Shown piece by piece: positions 48,572 through 60,200 of a stretch of DNA of 64,000 nucleotides (its first letter is position 1; every line of letters begins with the position of its first letter). This DNA is from Gorsachius magnificus. Its lineage: Eukaryota; Chordata; Aves; Pelecaniformes; Ardeidae. The DNA lies in assembly GCA_034008185.1 (NCBI GenBank), contig CM067084.1, positions 38,515,099 to 38,579,098 on the forward strand, in the 5' to 3' direction. The notes below the pieces were generated by a model, which did not search any database, was not told the DNA's origin, and saw only the letters and a list, made by a program, of their open reading frames with translations. The translations under genes were made by a program, and so were the position numbers.

Positions 48572-49845
48572 GTGAAGTTTTTGAGTCATTTTAACATGTC
48601 TTTTCAGTGATTTTTATTTTGAGAGATTAGTTTTCGCATTTAATTGCGTTCTAGTCTACAGTATGGATGGTATTCACATCTGAATGTCTGACAGTGCCTC
48701 TATCTGAAAAGATAACTGTTGGAGGACATAATTTGATTACTGATTTTGGGAGCTGGATTTCTAGGTTCCTTTCTTCCCACTGCTTATATTATTATATTAA
48801 TTATACAGCTGTTGGGGAGACTGTGCCATAAACAGAGTCATTGGAAGGAGCAGCATTAAAGTATAATCCTGTAAATTGTGGTAGCTTTTTACACTGCCCC
48901 AGCAGTGCAGTTGGGATTTGAAAGCATGACCACAAGAGCAGACCCTTCTTAAGTTCATGGGAGGTGAATGTGCAGCTCATCGTGGCTGAGAACAAGGGTG
49001 ATTATACTGTGGCATGTCAAAATAGCATGATTTTTTTCTTGAATGCTACTGTTTACATATTAAGTTCTTAACATAATGTACAGTGCTAAAGATGAAAACA
49101 GGAAAAAAAAAAATTTCAATTCTGAAAGTATCATACTGAATGAGATAGAAAAACTGCACTGTTTCCGTAGCCAGTGTGTTATTCCTGGAAAGCTTTCTGG
49201 TTAGACAGTTTCCAGTTGGAGTGTGTGATCTTGGATGGTACGCTGTACAAAATGCCATGACTTTATGCACATCCCCTTACTAATTGGGTCTTGATGCTTA
49301 CTCGCGTCCTAAAATTTATTGCATAATTACAATATTGAAAGTTTATAAGTAAGCAAATGTAATGGCATTTCTTCTTGTTTGGCAAATCTTCTGGAAAATG
49401 GTCAGCTTCATGTGGGTGATGTTAGCTTGTACATTAATACAAGTTAGATGTGATCGAAAGTGTTATTTCTCAGCCCTATGTGTTGTGTCTCTAACTTACC
49501 CTAAACTACTTTTTTTTTTAAATATCTGGGAGATCATCTATTCCCAAGGATTGGGATACCCAGACAAATACTCAAGGAACAGCACCAGAATTTTGAGAAA
49601 GCTTGTAACCTCTTTTCAAGCTGAAGAAATGGAGGGGGGGGGAGTATTATTAAAAAAAATTACTCCATAGAATGCATGTCTGCTAATTAGAAAGCAAAGT
49701 GGATTACTGTCCTCAACCTTCAAAGATAAATTGCATAAATCCCTTCTATGGTAGTTTGTCATTCAGAAGCTGCTCACTCAATATCCGTGATGGGGTGCTT
49801 CCTGCACTCTTACGCCCCATTGTACTACTGGGCAGTTCAGTAACC
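48572..49845. other. Sequence after NUDT9, no gene recognised
   Basis: AT-rich. If the SCPP-like gene is real, its 3' UTR would run through part of this stretch on the minus strand. Short open frames on both strands resemble nothing known to me. Confidence 0.5.
49315..49320 (-). terminator. Candidate polyA signal of the SCPP-like gene
   Basis: AATAAA on the minus strand, about 530 bases beyond the candidate stop codon at 49846. Confidence 0.3.
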
Positions 49846-49935
49846 TCAGACCTGAGCTCGATAAGCCTGCAGAGCAGGCTTCCAGACTGAAGGTTCAGAC
49901 ATGTAATTACAATCATTATTCAACATATGTGGTTG
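49846..49935 (-). CDS. Possible last exon of the SCPP-like gene
   Basis: Acceptor GGGCTTTCTTTGCACAG, then 29 codons in phase 0 and TGA. The product starts QPHMLNNDCNYMSEPSVW. The upstream intron would be only 115 bases, and a cysteine is unusual for SCPPs. Supported only by the splice acceptor and frame. Confidence 0.25.
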   Translation of the reverse strand, partial: QPHMLNNDCNYMSEPSVWKPALQAYRAQV

Positions 49936-50616
49936 CTGTGCAAAGAAAGCCCTCTTGTGTCAGTGTTTTCCTGTTCAGTACCAAAACCCCCAGTTTAATA
50001 TAAATGTTAAAACTAGTGGGATTCTGTTAATTTACAAAGAAAAGACTTACGTCCTCCATACTGTCCAAACCAGAGCTTTCACTACTGCTATCCTGTAGGA
50101 AAAAGAATGAATTTTCTTTTAGGGTAGAGTATAATTTGTCCTGCTTGTATTTCTTTAAAAAAATAAAAAAATTATCAAATATTTTACTTTGGTTTTAATT
50201 TTTTTCTTCTGTTAGAAAGCAAAGATAGTTCTGCAAAGCGAGCTTGTTAATCTTAATGTCTGTAATACTGTCAGCTGAAATAGCTAATGGAGAAAATATG
50301 GGCCCTGTTAGGCTGGGTATGAGCTTGTTACTAGTGCTTATGATTTATTTTTTTCTTTAAAGTTTAAGGAGGGCTCAATAATAAGTTGAGAATCTAGAAT
50401 GGTAATAACATAAAGAAGTTCAGGCCTGTACCAAACGCTTTTTAATTTTTAAGGCTGCTGTGTTAGTTTAAGATCATGTGATTTCCAGTTTACAATGTTA
50501 ACATTTCCTACATTGGGTGCCTGTTTGGTTTCTTTTTCAGTACTCACTGCGTTTGCAACACCAAGAACCGTGCTCAGAACACAAGAAAGCAACAGGAATT
50601 GCATATTGAGAGAGTC
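49846..50616 (-). CDS. Candidate small secretory calcium-binding phosphoprotein (SCPP)-like gene
   Basis: Not recognised as a named gene. Two exons are well formed on the minus strand: 50616-50548 (12 bases of UTR, then signal peptide MQFLLLSCVLSTVLGVANA) and 50092-50051 (DSSSESSGLDSMED). Both introns have GT/AG ends and both exon ends are phase 0. An untranslated lead-in, a signal peptide ending at a phase-0 border and a short acidic serine-rich exon are the known hallmarks of SCPP genes such as SPP1, MEPE and statherin. A possible last exon (49935-49846) adds 29 residues and a stop, for a 62-residue precursor. It lies just downstream of SPARCL1, on the same strand, which fits the origin of SCPP genes by SPARCL1 duplication. 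Serines followed by x-E are candidate Golgi-kinase sites. It could be a functional tiny gene or the surviving 5' end of a decayed one. Confidence 0.5.
50051..50092 (-). CDS. SCPP-like short acidic exon
   Basis: Acceptor TTCTTTTTCCTACAG and donor GTAAGT enclose 42 bases (14 codons, phase 0 at both ends) encoding DSSSESSGLDSMED. Two S-x-E motifs (SSE, SME) are present. Confidence 0.55.
50548..50616 (-). CDS. SCPP-like exon with signal peptide
   Basis: Acceptor CAATCTGCTTCACAG, 12 bases of 5' UTR, ATG at 50604, 19 codons, then donor GTGAGT. The peptide has a hydrophobic LLLSCVLSTVLGV core and an A-N-A cleavage site exactly at the exon end. Confidence 0.6.
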
Positions 50617-53600
50617 CTGTGAAGCAGATTGAAAGTAGAGTTATAGTGTCATGGTTTTGGCAAAAGGAAGGACCTGGAGGGAGTATGGCTCTCCTCTGTG
50701 CAGAGAGAAAGGAAAATCAGCCTGCTCAAGCTGTTCCTCGTTGAGTATGGCTTGTGGTGTTACCTTAACTGTCATCTCTTTATCTTAGTTGCTCATGTGC
50801 ATGGTCAGGATAAGTCATTACAGAATAAAGCTTGCTATGCCTCTGCTTCCTGCTGCCTTGTCTGTGCTTTGAGATCTTGTCAGCATTTTACTTCTCGTAA
50901 TTTTTGTCTTTGATTTTTACCTCTCCCTTTTGCAACTTTTTGGTTTAAGCAACAGGCATAGCAGCAGAGCTTTGGTATTTCTCTGAGTAGTTCTTGTCAT
51001 GTGCTCTTTTTTCAGACTCACAGAATGGTTGAATTTGGCAGGGACCTCTGGAGATTTAGTCCATTCTCCAGACGTGCTCAAACAGGGTCAGCTAGAGCAA
51101 GTTGTCCAGGACTGTCCGGTCAGGTTTTGAGCATCTCCTAGGATGGAGAATCCCCAATCTCTCTGGGCAACCTGTGCCAGTGCTTGACCACTCTCACTGT
51201 GGAAAAAAGTTTTTTCTTCCTCTTCACAGTCATGCAGTCTACCCCAAATGATTTTTGTTTTGAAACTTAGTCCAAGGTAACATTAAAGTATCTGTATTAC
51301 CTTTGGATTGCATGTGGAACAGCTGGTCAGTGGATCAGACACAGTCAGCTGGCTCCAGTGATAGTGTTGTGTGAATGGCTGGTGTCTGTGTTTACAGTTT
51401 TGAGTGCTATGGCTTACATCAGAAAACCACGAGATGTCATGAATCATACCTTTTGGATGTTTGGTTTACTTCTCAGCTGATAAAGCCGCCAGGGTTTTTT
51501 TTATGACCCCTACTGATCCTTGGAGGATTGATGGGCTTGGCAGTGGAAGTGTGTGTTATAAAAGGAATATTTGTTGTGTATTTTTTCAATATAGATATTC
51601 TGACTGTAGGGTTCTGCACTTTAGTGATTCTGGAGGACTTACTGCAAACACATCTCGTATCAGTACAGCACAGATAAGGAGATTGATCTCCTTTGAAAAG
51701 TAGATTCAGATGGCCAAGTCAGTGAAAAGAGGTAAGCCAGCCTGCCTTCAGCAGCTAGGGCCTTCTGGTTGGTTCATGTTGGATCAGATCCTTGCACCTC
51801 TTTGCACAGAGGGAACCCACTTAACCGAGCAATTTCACTAAATTTTGGAGGAAAGGTTTTGAGTTAACTGCTGTTTGATGCTAGTTGGTGGAAACTGGAC
51901 AGAGATGGTATTGCTCATTTGTGGTATTTATGGCCTTCTGTCCTTAAGCCTGAATTAACAAAATATAGCAGATTTTTTTCTGTTTTTAAGCGTATTTGTG
52001 TTGTCTTGAAAGCTCTACTTGCAGTGACTCAAAGAAGCCACATTTAACGGAGGAGGAGCTCATGCTTGCCTCGAGACCTGAATGTCCTGCCTCATAGCAG
52101 ATGAGACCTAAATAGACGAGAGCAGGCCATTTCTGTTAAACTCATTGTCGCGAGGATTAGTGCATGTAGCTGATGAGGATGCTTGCACTGACACATACAG
52201 TTCTAGGTCCTGAGGACAGAGTTGATCTACAGAGGACTTAGCAGTGGCTGTCCTGGATCAGAGGGAAGGCTTGTCTGGTTGGGTGTTGTGTCTGTAGCAA
52301 TGGGTGCTTTGGCTTAGAATACAAGGGGAGAGGAAGTGCAGGTTGATGTTTCTCCTGACATACCCCAAGTGTTGTCAGTCTTCCATTAGGGTTGGAAGTT
52401 ATGGCTGCATCCTGGACTTTGGTATCCCTTAATGGACCTGTCTAAAAACATCTATCCCCATCTGCTTTTCTTCTCGCTTAACACTGACCTGCTGTTTTAG
52501 CTGGAATAGAGGGAGAGTCAGTAGGTCGGGTAATTTTAGTTCCATTCATATTATAACCAGCTGCATCTAGTGAATAAGATTGTGCCATGGTTTAAGTGTG
52601 AGCAATGAGTGTGTTTGTGAGTATTCTTTCTATATGTGCATGTAAATATGTATGTGTTTCTCAAAGGGTGCCTGAGTCTTGGTAGGAGAGTGATTTCATT
52701 GTTGATTTTCTCTTGTAGAGAGGGGAAAATGCTTATGACTAAACAAATGTTTAATTTAGGTTCATTAAAACTAAATGGAAACAATCAAGTCTACAGAAGG
52801 TTAGTAAAATTATCACTAACTTTCTTTATTTCTTCATTTTGTAAAGTATATAAGAAAGATTAAAGTATAAGTTAAGCTAGAATAGTAACAATATAGTAAA
52901 ATACTGATGAGGAAACTAGCTTTCATTTATCATCCTTACTCTTAACGTTCTTATAATTTGTAGATTAAATATTGGTGGTGCTTGCCCCTTTGCAGACTAC
53001 AAGAGCTCAGGTGAAAATTCTTTTACTGTGACTGTAGCATCTATCTATACAAACATTAGCAAATGCTCCTTTTATGTGTCTTGCAGTGGAAAAGCAGAAA
53101 TGGCAGCATCACTGAGATTTTCAAACAGGTGGGATGCTGATCTGCTCCTTAATATATTAGGTGCTTCATATATCCATGGCTGTAATTGTCTTGGTAATGG
53201 TCATTGTTTGCCCTGCAGAACATGGACTGTTTAAAGGAAAATCTTCCCTGTTTGCCCTGATAAATTCAATTTCACTGTATCCTGGTTTTTATGCCTAAAT
53301 TGTGCCTGTCTTCAGGCATGCAAAAGTTGGGAGATGGTGAAAGATATAGTTAGCATTTCTCTCTCCAGAAAAATGATAGCAGTAGTTGGAGCTTCTGTGG
53401 GAGGAATAATGTGCCTGCTAAGGAGAATAACGAGATGTTGGAGCTGTGGTATGCTCTACTCCTTGTGATGGTGGACCTGTTGCTAATCAGTCTGTTGACA
53501 TGCATCCATACTCTCCATGCTTGTACAATTAGCTCATTACAGTTTGTCAGTAGGAATTCTGCTGTGTGGCATTGGTACTATTACTGTTGTGTTTCAAGGG

Positions 53601-53790
53601 GTGGGGGAAGAAGTATCTCAAAGGCACTGATTTTTTTTTATGCATGTTAGTAAATATGGTTTAAGGACTGGTGTATATGATCTAGTTTCTTCTTCTCCCT
53701 TAAATCTAAAAATGACATTTCCATTGAACTGTTGCCTTGATACCTTTTCTTTGACAAAGTTCTGACAAAACCCATATATCTAGGTAGCCT
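50617..53790. other. Interval between SCPP-like exon and SPARCL1 3' end
   Basis: Contains one CR1 fragment. An untranslated first exon of the SCPP-like gene should lie here on the minus strand but was not located. Nothing else is supported. Confidence 0.5.
51016..51262 (-). mobile_element. CR1 LINE fragment, 5'-truncated
   Basis: The plus strand reads TCACAGAATGGTTGAATTTG, then GGCAGGGACCTCTGGAGATT, CTCTGGGCAACCTGTGCCAG and TTGACCACTCTCACTGTGG: the reverse complement of a diverged CR1 3' end. About 250 bases. Confidence 0.85.
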
Positions 53791-53801
53791 TTTATTTTAT
53801 T
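53791..53801 (-). terminator. Candidate SPARCL1 polyA signals
   Basis: Two overlapping AATAAA motifs on the minus strand, about 405 bases after the stop codon. Confidence 0.5.
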
Positions 53802-54203
53802 TGAGACTTCTATGCAGAATGTTAAACTGACAATACAGTAAGTAAAGGAAACAAGTCCTATTTCAAGGTAATTTTCTTCAGTGTATGGTAAAATCCATAT
53901 CCTGTAATTCTACTGAAGAGTTTCCTGAATAGCTCAGTCATCAGGTTAGTACTATTTATTGTCTTGGGAGATCATGGATGCATGTGGGGGAAAACACTGG
54001 GGTTTTAGCTGTGAACCACTTGGAGTAGTTCTTCTGCTGTTGATGAATGTAGAACTTTTCTGCACTTGTGTTATTTGATAAGAATGCAGTGAACCTTATG
54101 CCACCATTGTCTTGAAAACTATGAAGCTGTTAAATACAGAAATAAATGGGATTCACATATTTCACCGGTTTTAGAGCAGCACTGGGATTCTGTTCAGCCA
54201 GAC

Positions 54204-54232
54204 TCAGAACAGGAGACTTTCATTTATGTCTT
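54204..54232 (-). CDS. SPARCL1: SPARCL1 last coding exon
   Basis: Acceptor CTTTGTTGCAG; it completes a glutamate codon, then encodes DINESLLF and TGA at 54206-54204. The human protein ends DIDENLLF. Confidence 0.88.
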
Positions 54233-57200
54233 CTGCAACAAAGAAGGAAATGATATTAACATTTGATGCCAAAGAGACATTCTTATGCTGTATCGCTATC
54301 AAGAAAGTAATACACTAAAGTTTCAGAGTGCTCATGTAGGGGAACACTATACCTAACGAAAAATAAGTATGGATGCTGCTATCATATTCAGGAGCCGTTC
54401 ATTTAGACCCTTCTTGATAGGTGCTTTCTTGTTTCTAGTGTTGGGTGTCCTTGATCTGTTTGTGACCCAAGAATCCCTTCCACCCCCCCTCTTCACAGGT
54501 GACTGACCCTAAACCCCTCTTTGGATGAACAGTTTTTGGTAGCAGTACATGTGTATTATGGTAACTCATTGCAGCTTACTTCCACACATGGTTTGAGACT
54601 GGTAAATTGTCATCAGAAGAGCTGGAAAAGTTCTGGGAAGAATGAAGGCTCTGCATGTCTGAATTCTGACCAGAATCAGTCCCCCCTTAAAATTAGGGAG
54701 TGGCTAGTGGGATTTTGAACACATTTCTTCAGTCTGCATGTTTAGCCAAGTGCCTTCTGTTCTAGGGTTAACCTGTGCTACTGCTACCCTTGCTTAATGA
54801 CTGGCAGGATTGTTCAGCTCTCACTCAGGGCTAAATCAGAAGAAAGTAGATTGCAAAAGAATGCCTTAGGTCGAATGTGGTCAGGTAAATCTCAAATTGC
54901 TATCATGACAGCTTCTGTTCAGCTGCTGCCTAATTCTAGAGATGTGACCAGCACAGTAATACCTAGCTTTTCACTTTCCTAGAGAAGTCTTGATGTGGAT
55001 TGAGCTGAACCAAACATATGGCTAGCCCATTTAGGATTCAGGAACTGTCCCTGCCTCTGCTGAAGCCTCCTGATGCATGCATGTCTGGTGGGCACCCTCT
55101 GAGCATGTGTTGCACTGGACAGATTAAGTAGAATAGACAGTTTGGCCCGCAACTACTACAGTGTGATGACAGCATTTGTGTTATATATAGTAATCAAGAG
55201 GTGAGCAGTTACTTGATCAGTGAGACATCTCAGTTGTTTTCCCTACTTGGCTTGAGATCTTTAAATGCATTTTCATGCAATATGCTTCGACCACTGATTT
55301 AAAAGTACAAGCTTGCTTTGCCTTTCCTTTGGCACTGAAGGATAAAATAGTGTTTCTTCAGAGATGGGTGTGCAGAACATACAGATTCAGATACCACACA
55401 GGAATTTGAAATTTAGTACAAACTACCTTCCAAATTTTTCCTCATGGAAGAGAACTTTTCCCTGTCTTTATAAAACAATTCAGAACCTTGCACCTTTTGC
55501 AGTCTTGTCGTTACTGTTCCATTTGCCTCTGTGCATAGTAGCCATGAGCTTCTGGCTACAATTTCTTTCCTGTATGTTGTGGCCTGAGAATGTACCTAGT
55601 CTTGGTAGGAACATTTTGTCCTGTACGTCTGCCTGTTCTTTTAGGTTTACCTTCCTTAATCCCAAAGCAGTGGCACCATTCCCTCAAACCAATGAGTTTG
55701 TCTTGGTCTCCATCACACTCTTGGAAGAAACGGGTTATGCAGTGTTCCATGGGAACAAGGGAGGCTCTCAAAGGTGCAAGCTCAGAGTGTGTTAACAATC
55801 TGAAAGAAAGAGCAGGTATGTAGAGCTGTTATTTCATGAATAAATTGTCAGGGTCATCAAAGATGATCTAAACTGCTAGAAGATGAAAATGGTGGCTTTG
55901 TCAGAGATGCCCTGGTGGATTCTGTTATGGTGCTTCTGTAGTGAATCTGTCCCAGGTCGTTACGATGGTGTATAATAACTGAAACTAAAATGTTTTAACT
56001 GCTATTTGTTTGCTAACATTTTTTTTCCTAGAACAATTATTACTGTGACTTGTTCACAACTCATCAGTTGTAGAGTTTTTCTGTTAATCTTCAGGAGATC
56101 GAGGTTGTAAAGCTGCTTAGCTGTGTTTTAAGACAGTAGGTATGAACAGCACGAGGTATTGAGGGCCTGCAGCCTTGAAACATGGGTCCCTCCCCTGAGT
56201 GTCATGACCAAAAGCCTGAAATCTGAGTCACATTCTCAGAAGCTGTGGGCTTTCTCTGAACTGTGACACTGGTGCTGTCTTATCAAACTGAGAGGCTTCT
56301 GTAGTATTAGTTGAAAACTATGGGCACCTCACTGGTGAATTATTGCTGACAGGCCTCTGCCCTTTGTGCTTTGTTCTCTTAGCTTCAGTAATAACATGAT
56401 CTTATGAGCCTTGTTTTCTTCCAGAATCAGGGCATTAGTAGCTGTTAAGACACTATAGAGCTTAAGGTGTAATACATGATGGTTATGAAAGGCAAGAGGA
56501 TAGCAGGTTCTGACCTAAGACATGGCTCCAGCAAACAATGAGGGATGTTCTGTGTTGGACATTAATGCCTCCTTGGAAAGAGGGGGATACTGGCTATCAG
56601 TTGAGGGAATGGTCCTGTATGTAGAGAATACTTTGAGTGGTTTAGGAAAGGAAAGCAGCCTGAGCTTAAACAGCAAATTGGAACTGAACCTGCAAAGATT
56701 TTTTTTTTTACCTGTCAACAGGGTGCTGATCAAGCTGATGAAACTGCCAGTGCACAGGATACACATACATGTGATAATTTTTCTCGAAGTCATGCAGGAG
56801 CAGCTCAACTGCGTGGTCACCAGCTGCAAGGCGCTTGTCATTCTGGTAGATTTTTTTGACCTGAATGCAACGGAGAAATTGACATTTTTTGTTTAGGGAT
56901 GAAGTTCTGCCCTGAAGAGAACTATCCAGCAAGCAGGAGGTTTGGAGAAATAAGACTTGATAAAACATCACCGGGGAAATGGGTTTTAGTGTTCGTGACC
57001 ATACACAGCATGAAAAGCTTGCCTCAAGCAGTCCAGATGATTTTTGTTGCTGTCCATTTCAACTTTGGTAGTAACTAGAAAGGAAGTGAAATTCCTGTGG
57101 CCTAATAGTCAAACTCAGCTAAGCAGGGCAGTAGCCTCAGGTTGGTAGGAAATGAAACCAATTTGATCACATTTGTTGATCTTCTGTCCTGAAGCAAGCA

Positions 57201-60200
57201 ACTTGGCTTTTGGTGTGAAATAAGCCATATCATAGCAACGTAACTGCATGGTCTTATTTGAAAAGGATTGCTGACCTTAGTCCTTTGCTTTTCAGTTAGA
57301 AATCCAGAAGTATCCAGATCACGTTCATAATATTGCATAAGGATGTTTTTGAGCCAGTCTCGCATCCGGAGGGGGAACTGATCCACTTCATAATCGGTAC
57401 AGTGGGGGATATCTGTGCCAAACAGGAAAGCTTTTGTTACCAAGTGATCTGTTAAGTCCCCATCTGAGCAATTGTGAGCAAACTTCCAGTTAAGCTTAAA
57501 ACTGACAGAACTCTTAATGCATAAAATGGGGACTGCAACTAATTACATGCTTGAGCAGTTGTGCAAGCCACAACCTTTATGGATCTGTGCAGCTTCTGAG
57601 CAGAGTTGTGCAGTGGAACTGTCAGTTGCATGAAAGCAGAGCTCTTGACAGCAAAGGAATATTCTGGCTGAGAGTGTACTTTCCTCCCAGGGTATGCAGC
57701 AATTGAAGAGCTTGGAAATCACTTCTGGCTTTTAGATCCTGACTTCTGCATTTGGCATCTAAGTGGGTTGGGGGGGGAGAGGGGGGTGTTGGATTTGACA
57801 CTTTAATTTATTAACTGGTTGTAAATATTGGTTTTCTGGACAAGGTATTAAGAAAACATCTTCAGATGCTATAGCAATGGGAACGGGTAAGACAGTGCAG
57901 GGGGAAGACAGGGTTGACAACAAATTGGTGTAAGCACAGGAGGCAGGTCTTTAGGATTCAGATGCTTAATACCTTAATTATAGAAAAAGTGACTTTTTAG
58001 ACATGTTTAGGGTTTGAAGGTCTTAATTAGCAGATAATTGATGCAGAAGGGGAGAGCACAGGAAGAAAGCAGATAATTTTGGTCTAGCTGGTGGTTAAGG
58101 CTACTGGCTCCTTATACCTAGGAGAATTCCTCATAGAAAAACAAGCCTTACATTTGCATGAGCCGATATAGTCTAGGTGCAGCTGGTGTCCCATTTTTGT
58201 CCCTTCAAGTTGACATTTGGTGCCAAAGAGTTGACATGTGCCATCATAAGTCTTATTATCTGTACCACAAACCTAGAGGAGGAGTGAAAACAAAAACCTG
58301 GTTGCTGGTATAGGCATTACAATAATAAAAGTATTGTTAACATATGGTGTAGCAGTTGTGAATACCCACAGGGAATACATGTGATCAGAAGTATTAAAAA
58401 TCGTTATTTGCCTACATAAGCATTAGTTGTCTGTACTTACACACCCAGATTTGAGACACTTGAATTTTTTTTTTGCATGGTAGTATATAGTTTGAGATGG
58501 TACAGGTTTATTACACTAGATGTGTATTATCATTCAGTATATGCTCTAAAATATCAAATGAATAAACAGAACTTTTAGTGACAGGGAAAAGCTATGACTC
58601 CTAAGAGACTGAGTGAAGCAAATCACTTTACGTACTATGTAGCTACATGTGTTCATGCTATTTTCAAGCTATAGTCAGTGAGTTTGGGTACTTTATACTT
58701 TTACTATTATGTGAATCACCCAAACCCACTTGCATGCTTTTTAGGGTAGAATTATTCTAAATAATACCGGTGGAATATGTTATCTTATGAACATCTTAGT
58801 CAGCTTTGCCGCATACTGTGCACTGAATGAAATACTTACGTGCTCATAGTCCTTGGTGGAAGGGCAAGCAGCAGGATCTTGGCAAATACAGCCAGGTTTT
58901 CCTTGTTTGTCCGCATGGCAGACTTTACCTCTTTTGCAGTGGAAGTTCCTACATAGGTCTAGTGATCATAGCAAGAAGGAGGGACTGTTAGAGAGGATGG
59001 GACAAAGCCAAATGTTTGTCATGTACTACTGACAGTCAAAGCAAAATAAAGCCCAATGTTCACCAAGAAGTCAAGTGCTTTTTATAAGTTTGTTAAAACA
59101 CAGCTGGATCTTGTATTGAATAAAGCAAGCCAAACTTCACAAAAATCCTCATTTAAGACTTCTAGCAGTCCCAGTTTTGAGTTGGATGGGGAAATAAATT
59201 TCTCAGAAAAAGCTATTTCTTCTATAAGGACTGACATTTGCTTCCAGCTTCCTTTGGTGAAACATATCCCATCTGTCCTTGCTGAATCCAGCACTGGCAC
59301 TTGTCCCACTCCTAGGTGAACTCAAGCTACTGTTCTGAAACTGAACTGTTTCAATACAGGGTAATCCCCATGCCTGACACAAAAATTTGTGTGCTGTCTA
59401 CAAAGGTTTTTCACAAACAAATTAGTAAATCCAAGGGATTCTCGGGGAATGTAACTGTGATGCACAGTGGCGCAAGCACAGTTCAGTCATGTGAAATCGT
59501 GTGCTGCCAAAGGCAGAAAAGAAATGCAGACCAGCAGATTCCCCAGCTGCAGAGTTAGCAGTTACACAATGGCTTTGCTTGTGGCTTACCCAGGCGAGCG
59601 TTCTCACTTCTGTTGCTTGCGCTTTCCATCACACTGTAGAAACTGCCTGTAGTTTTAACCTGTACAGTCACAGAGACATAAGCAGAAGCTGTGGTAAATC
59701 TTGGGAAGAAAAAAGTACTTGGACAAATTTTTTTCTGGTACAAATATAGAGCTGACTGAGGCACAGTTTGCTGTTCTTGCAGCAGAAAGAAGTTGCTATG
59801 CAAAATGCATGAGAAATGCATAAAGCCTCTGGTAGTATTAAGGTGCTCTGTTATTTGGGGAGTAAAAAAAAGTAGGAGGTGGAAAGAGAAACAGGAGCTC
59901 AGTAAGTCCTGAACACCTGGAGCTTCTGCAGTACTTGACATACAGCAGCATAGTGCCTTGAGGTTGGCAGAATTGGTGCTTCGAGTCTTGGTTTGCACTG
60001 GGGCCCTCCAGGTTGGTGAGCATGAGCTGCCTCTCAGTAGTGCCTGGGAGTAGCAGCACTGTGAGCTGCCAGGCCAGACACATGAAGCAGGAGGAGAAGG
60101 GAAGGACACGTCTTCAGTTCTGACCCTTCTTTGGTGCTGTGGGGATGTGCCTACCCTCTTTCAAATGGATGCCTCCTATAATTTTTTTTTTTTTTTAATG

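Noticed and set aside
49561..49620. Alternative minus-strand exon after CCATTTCTTCAG in the SCPP-like interval
   Set aside because: Open for 29 codons in phase 0, but the product is hydrophobic and cysteine-rich, unlike any SCPP.
49699..49890. 63-codon plus-strand frame after NUDT9
   Set aside because: Short, with no similarity or splice context; it lies opposite the weak third exon of the SCPP-like gene.
59591..59634. Candidate missing SPARCL1 exon with acceptor CTACAG and donor GTAAGC
   Set aside because: In the phase required by its neighbours it contains a stop codon, and the other frame gives the wrong exit phase and no similarity to hevin.
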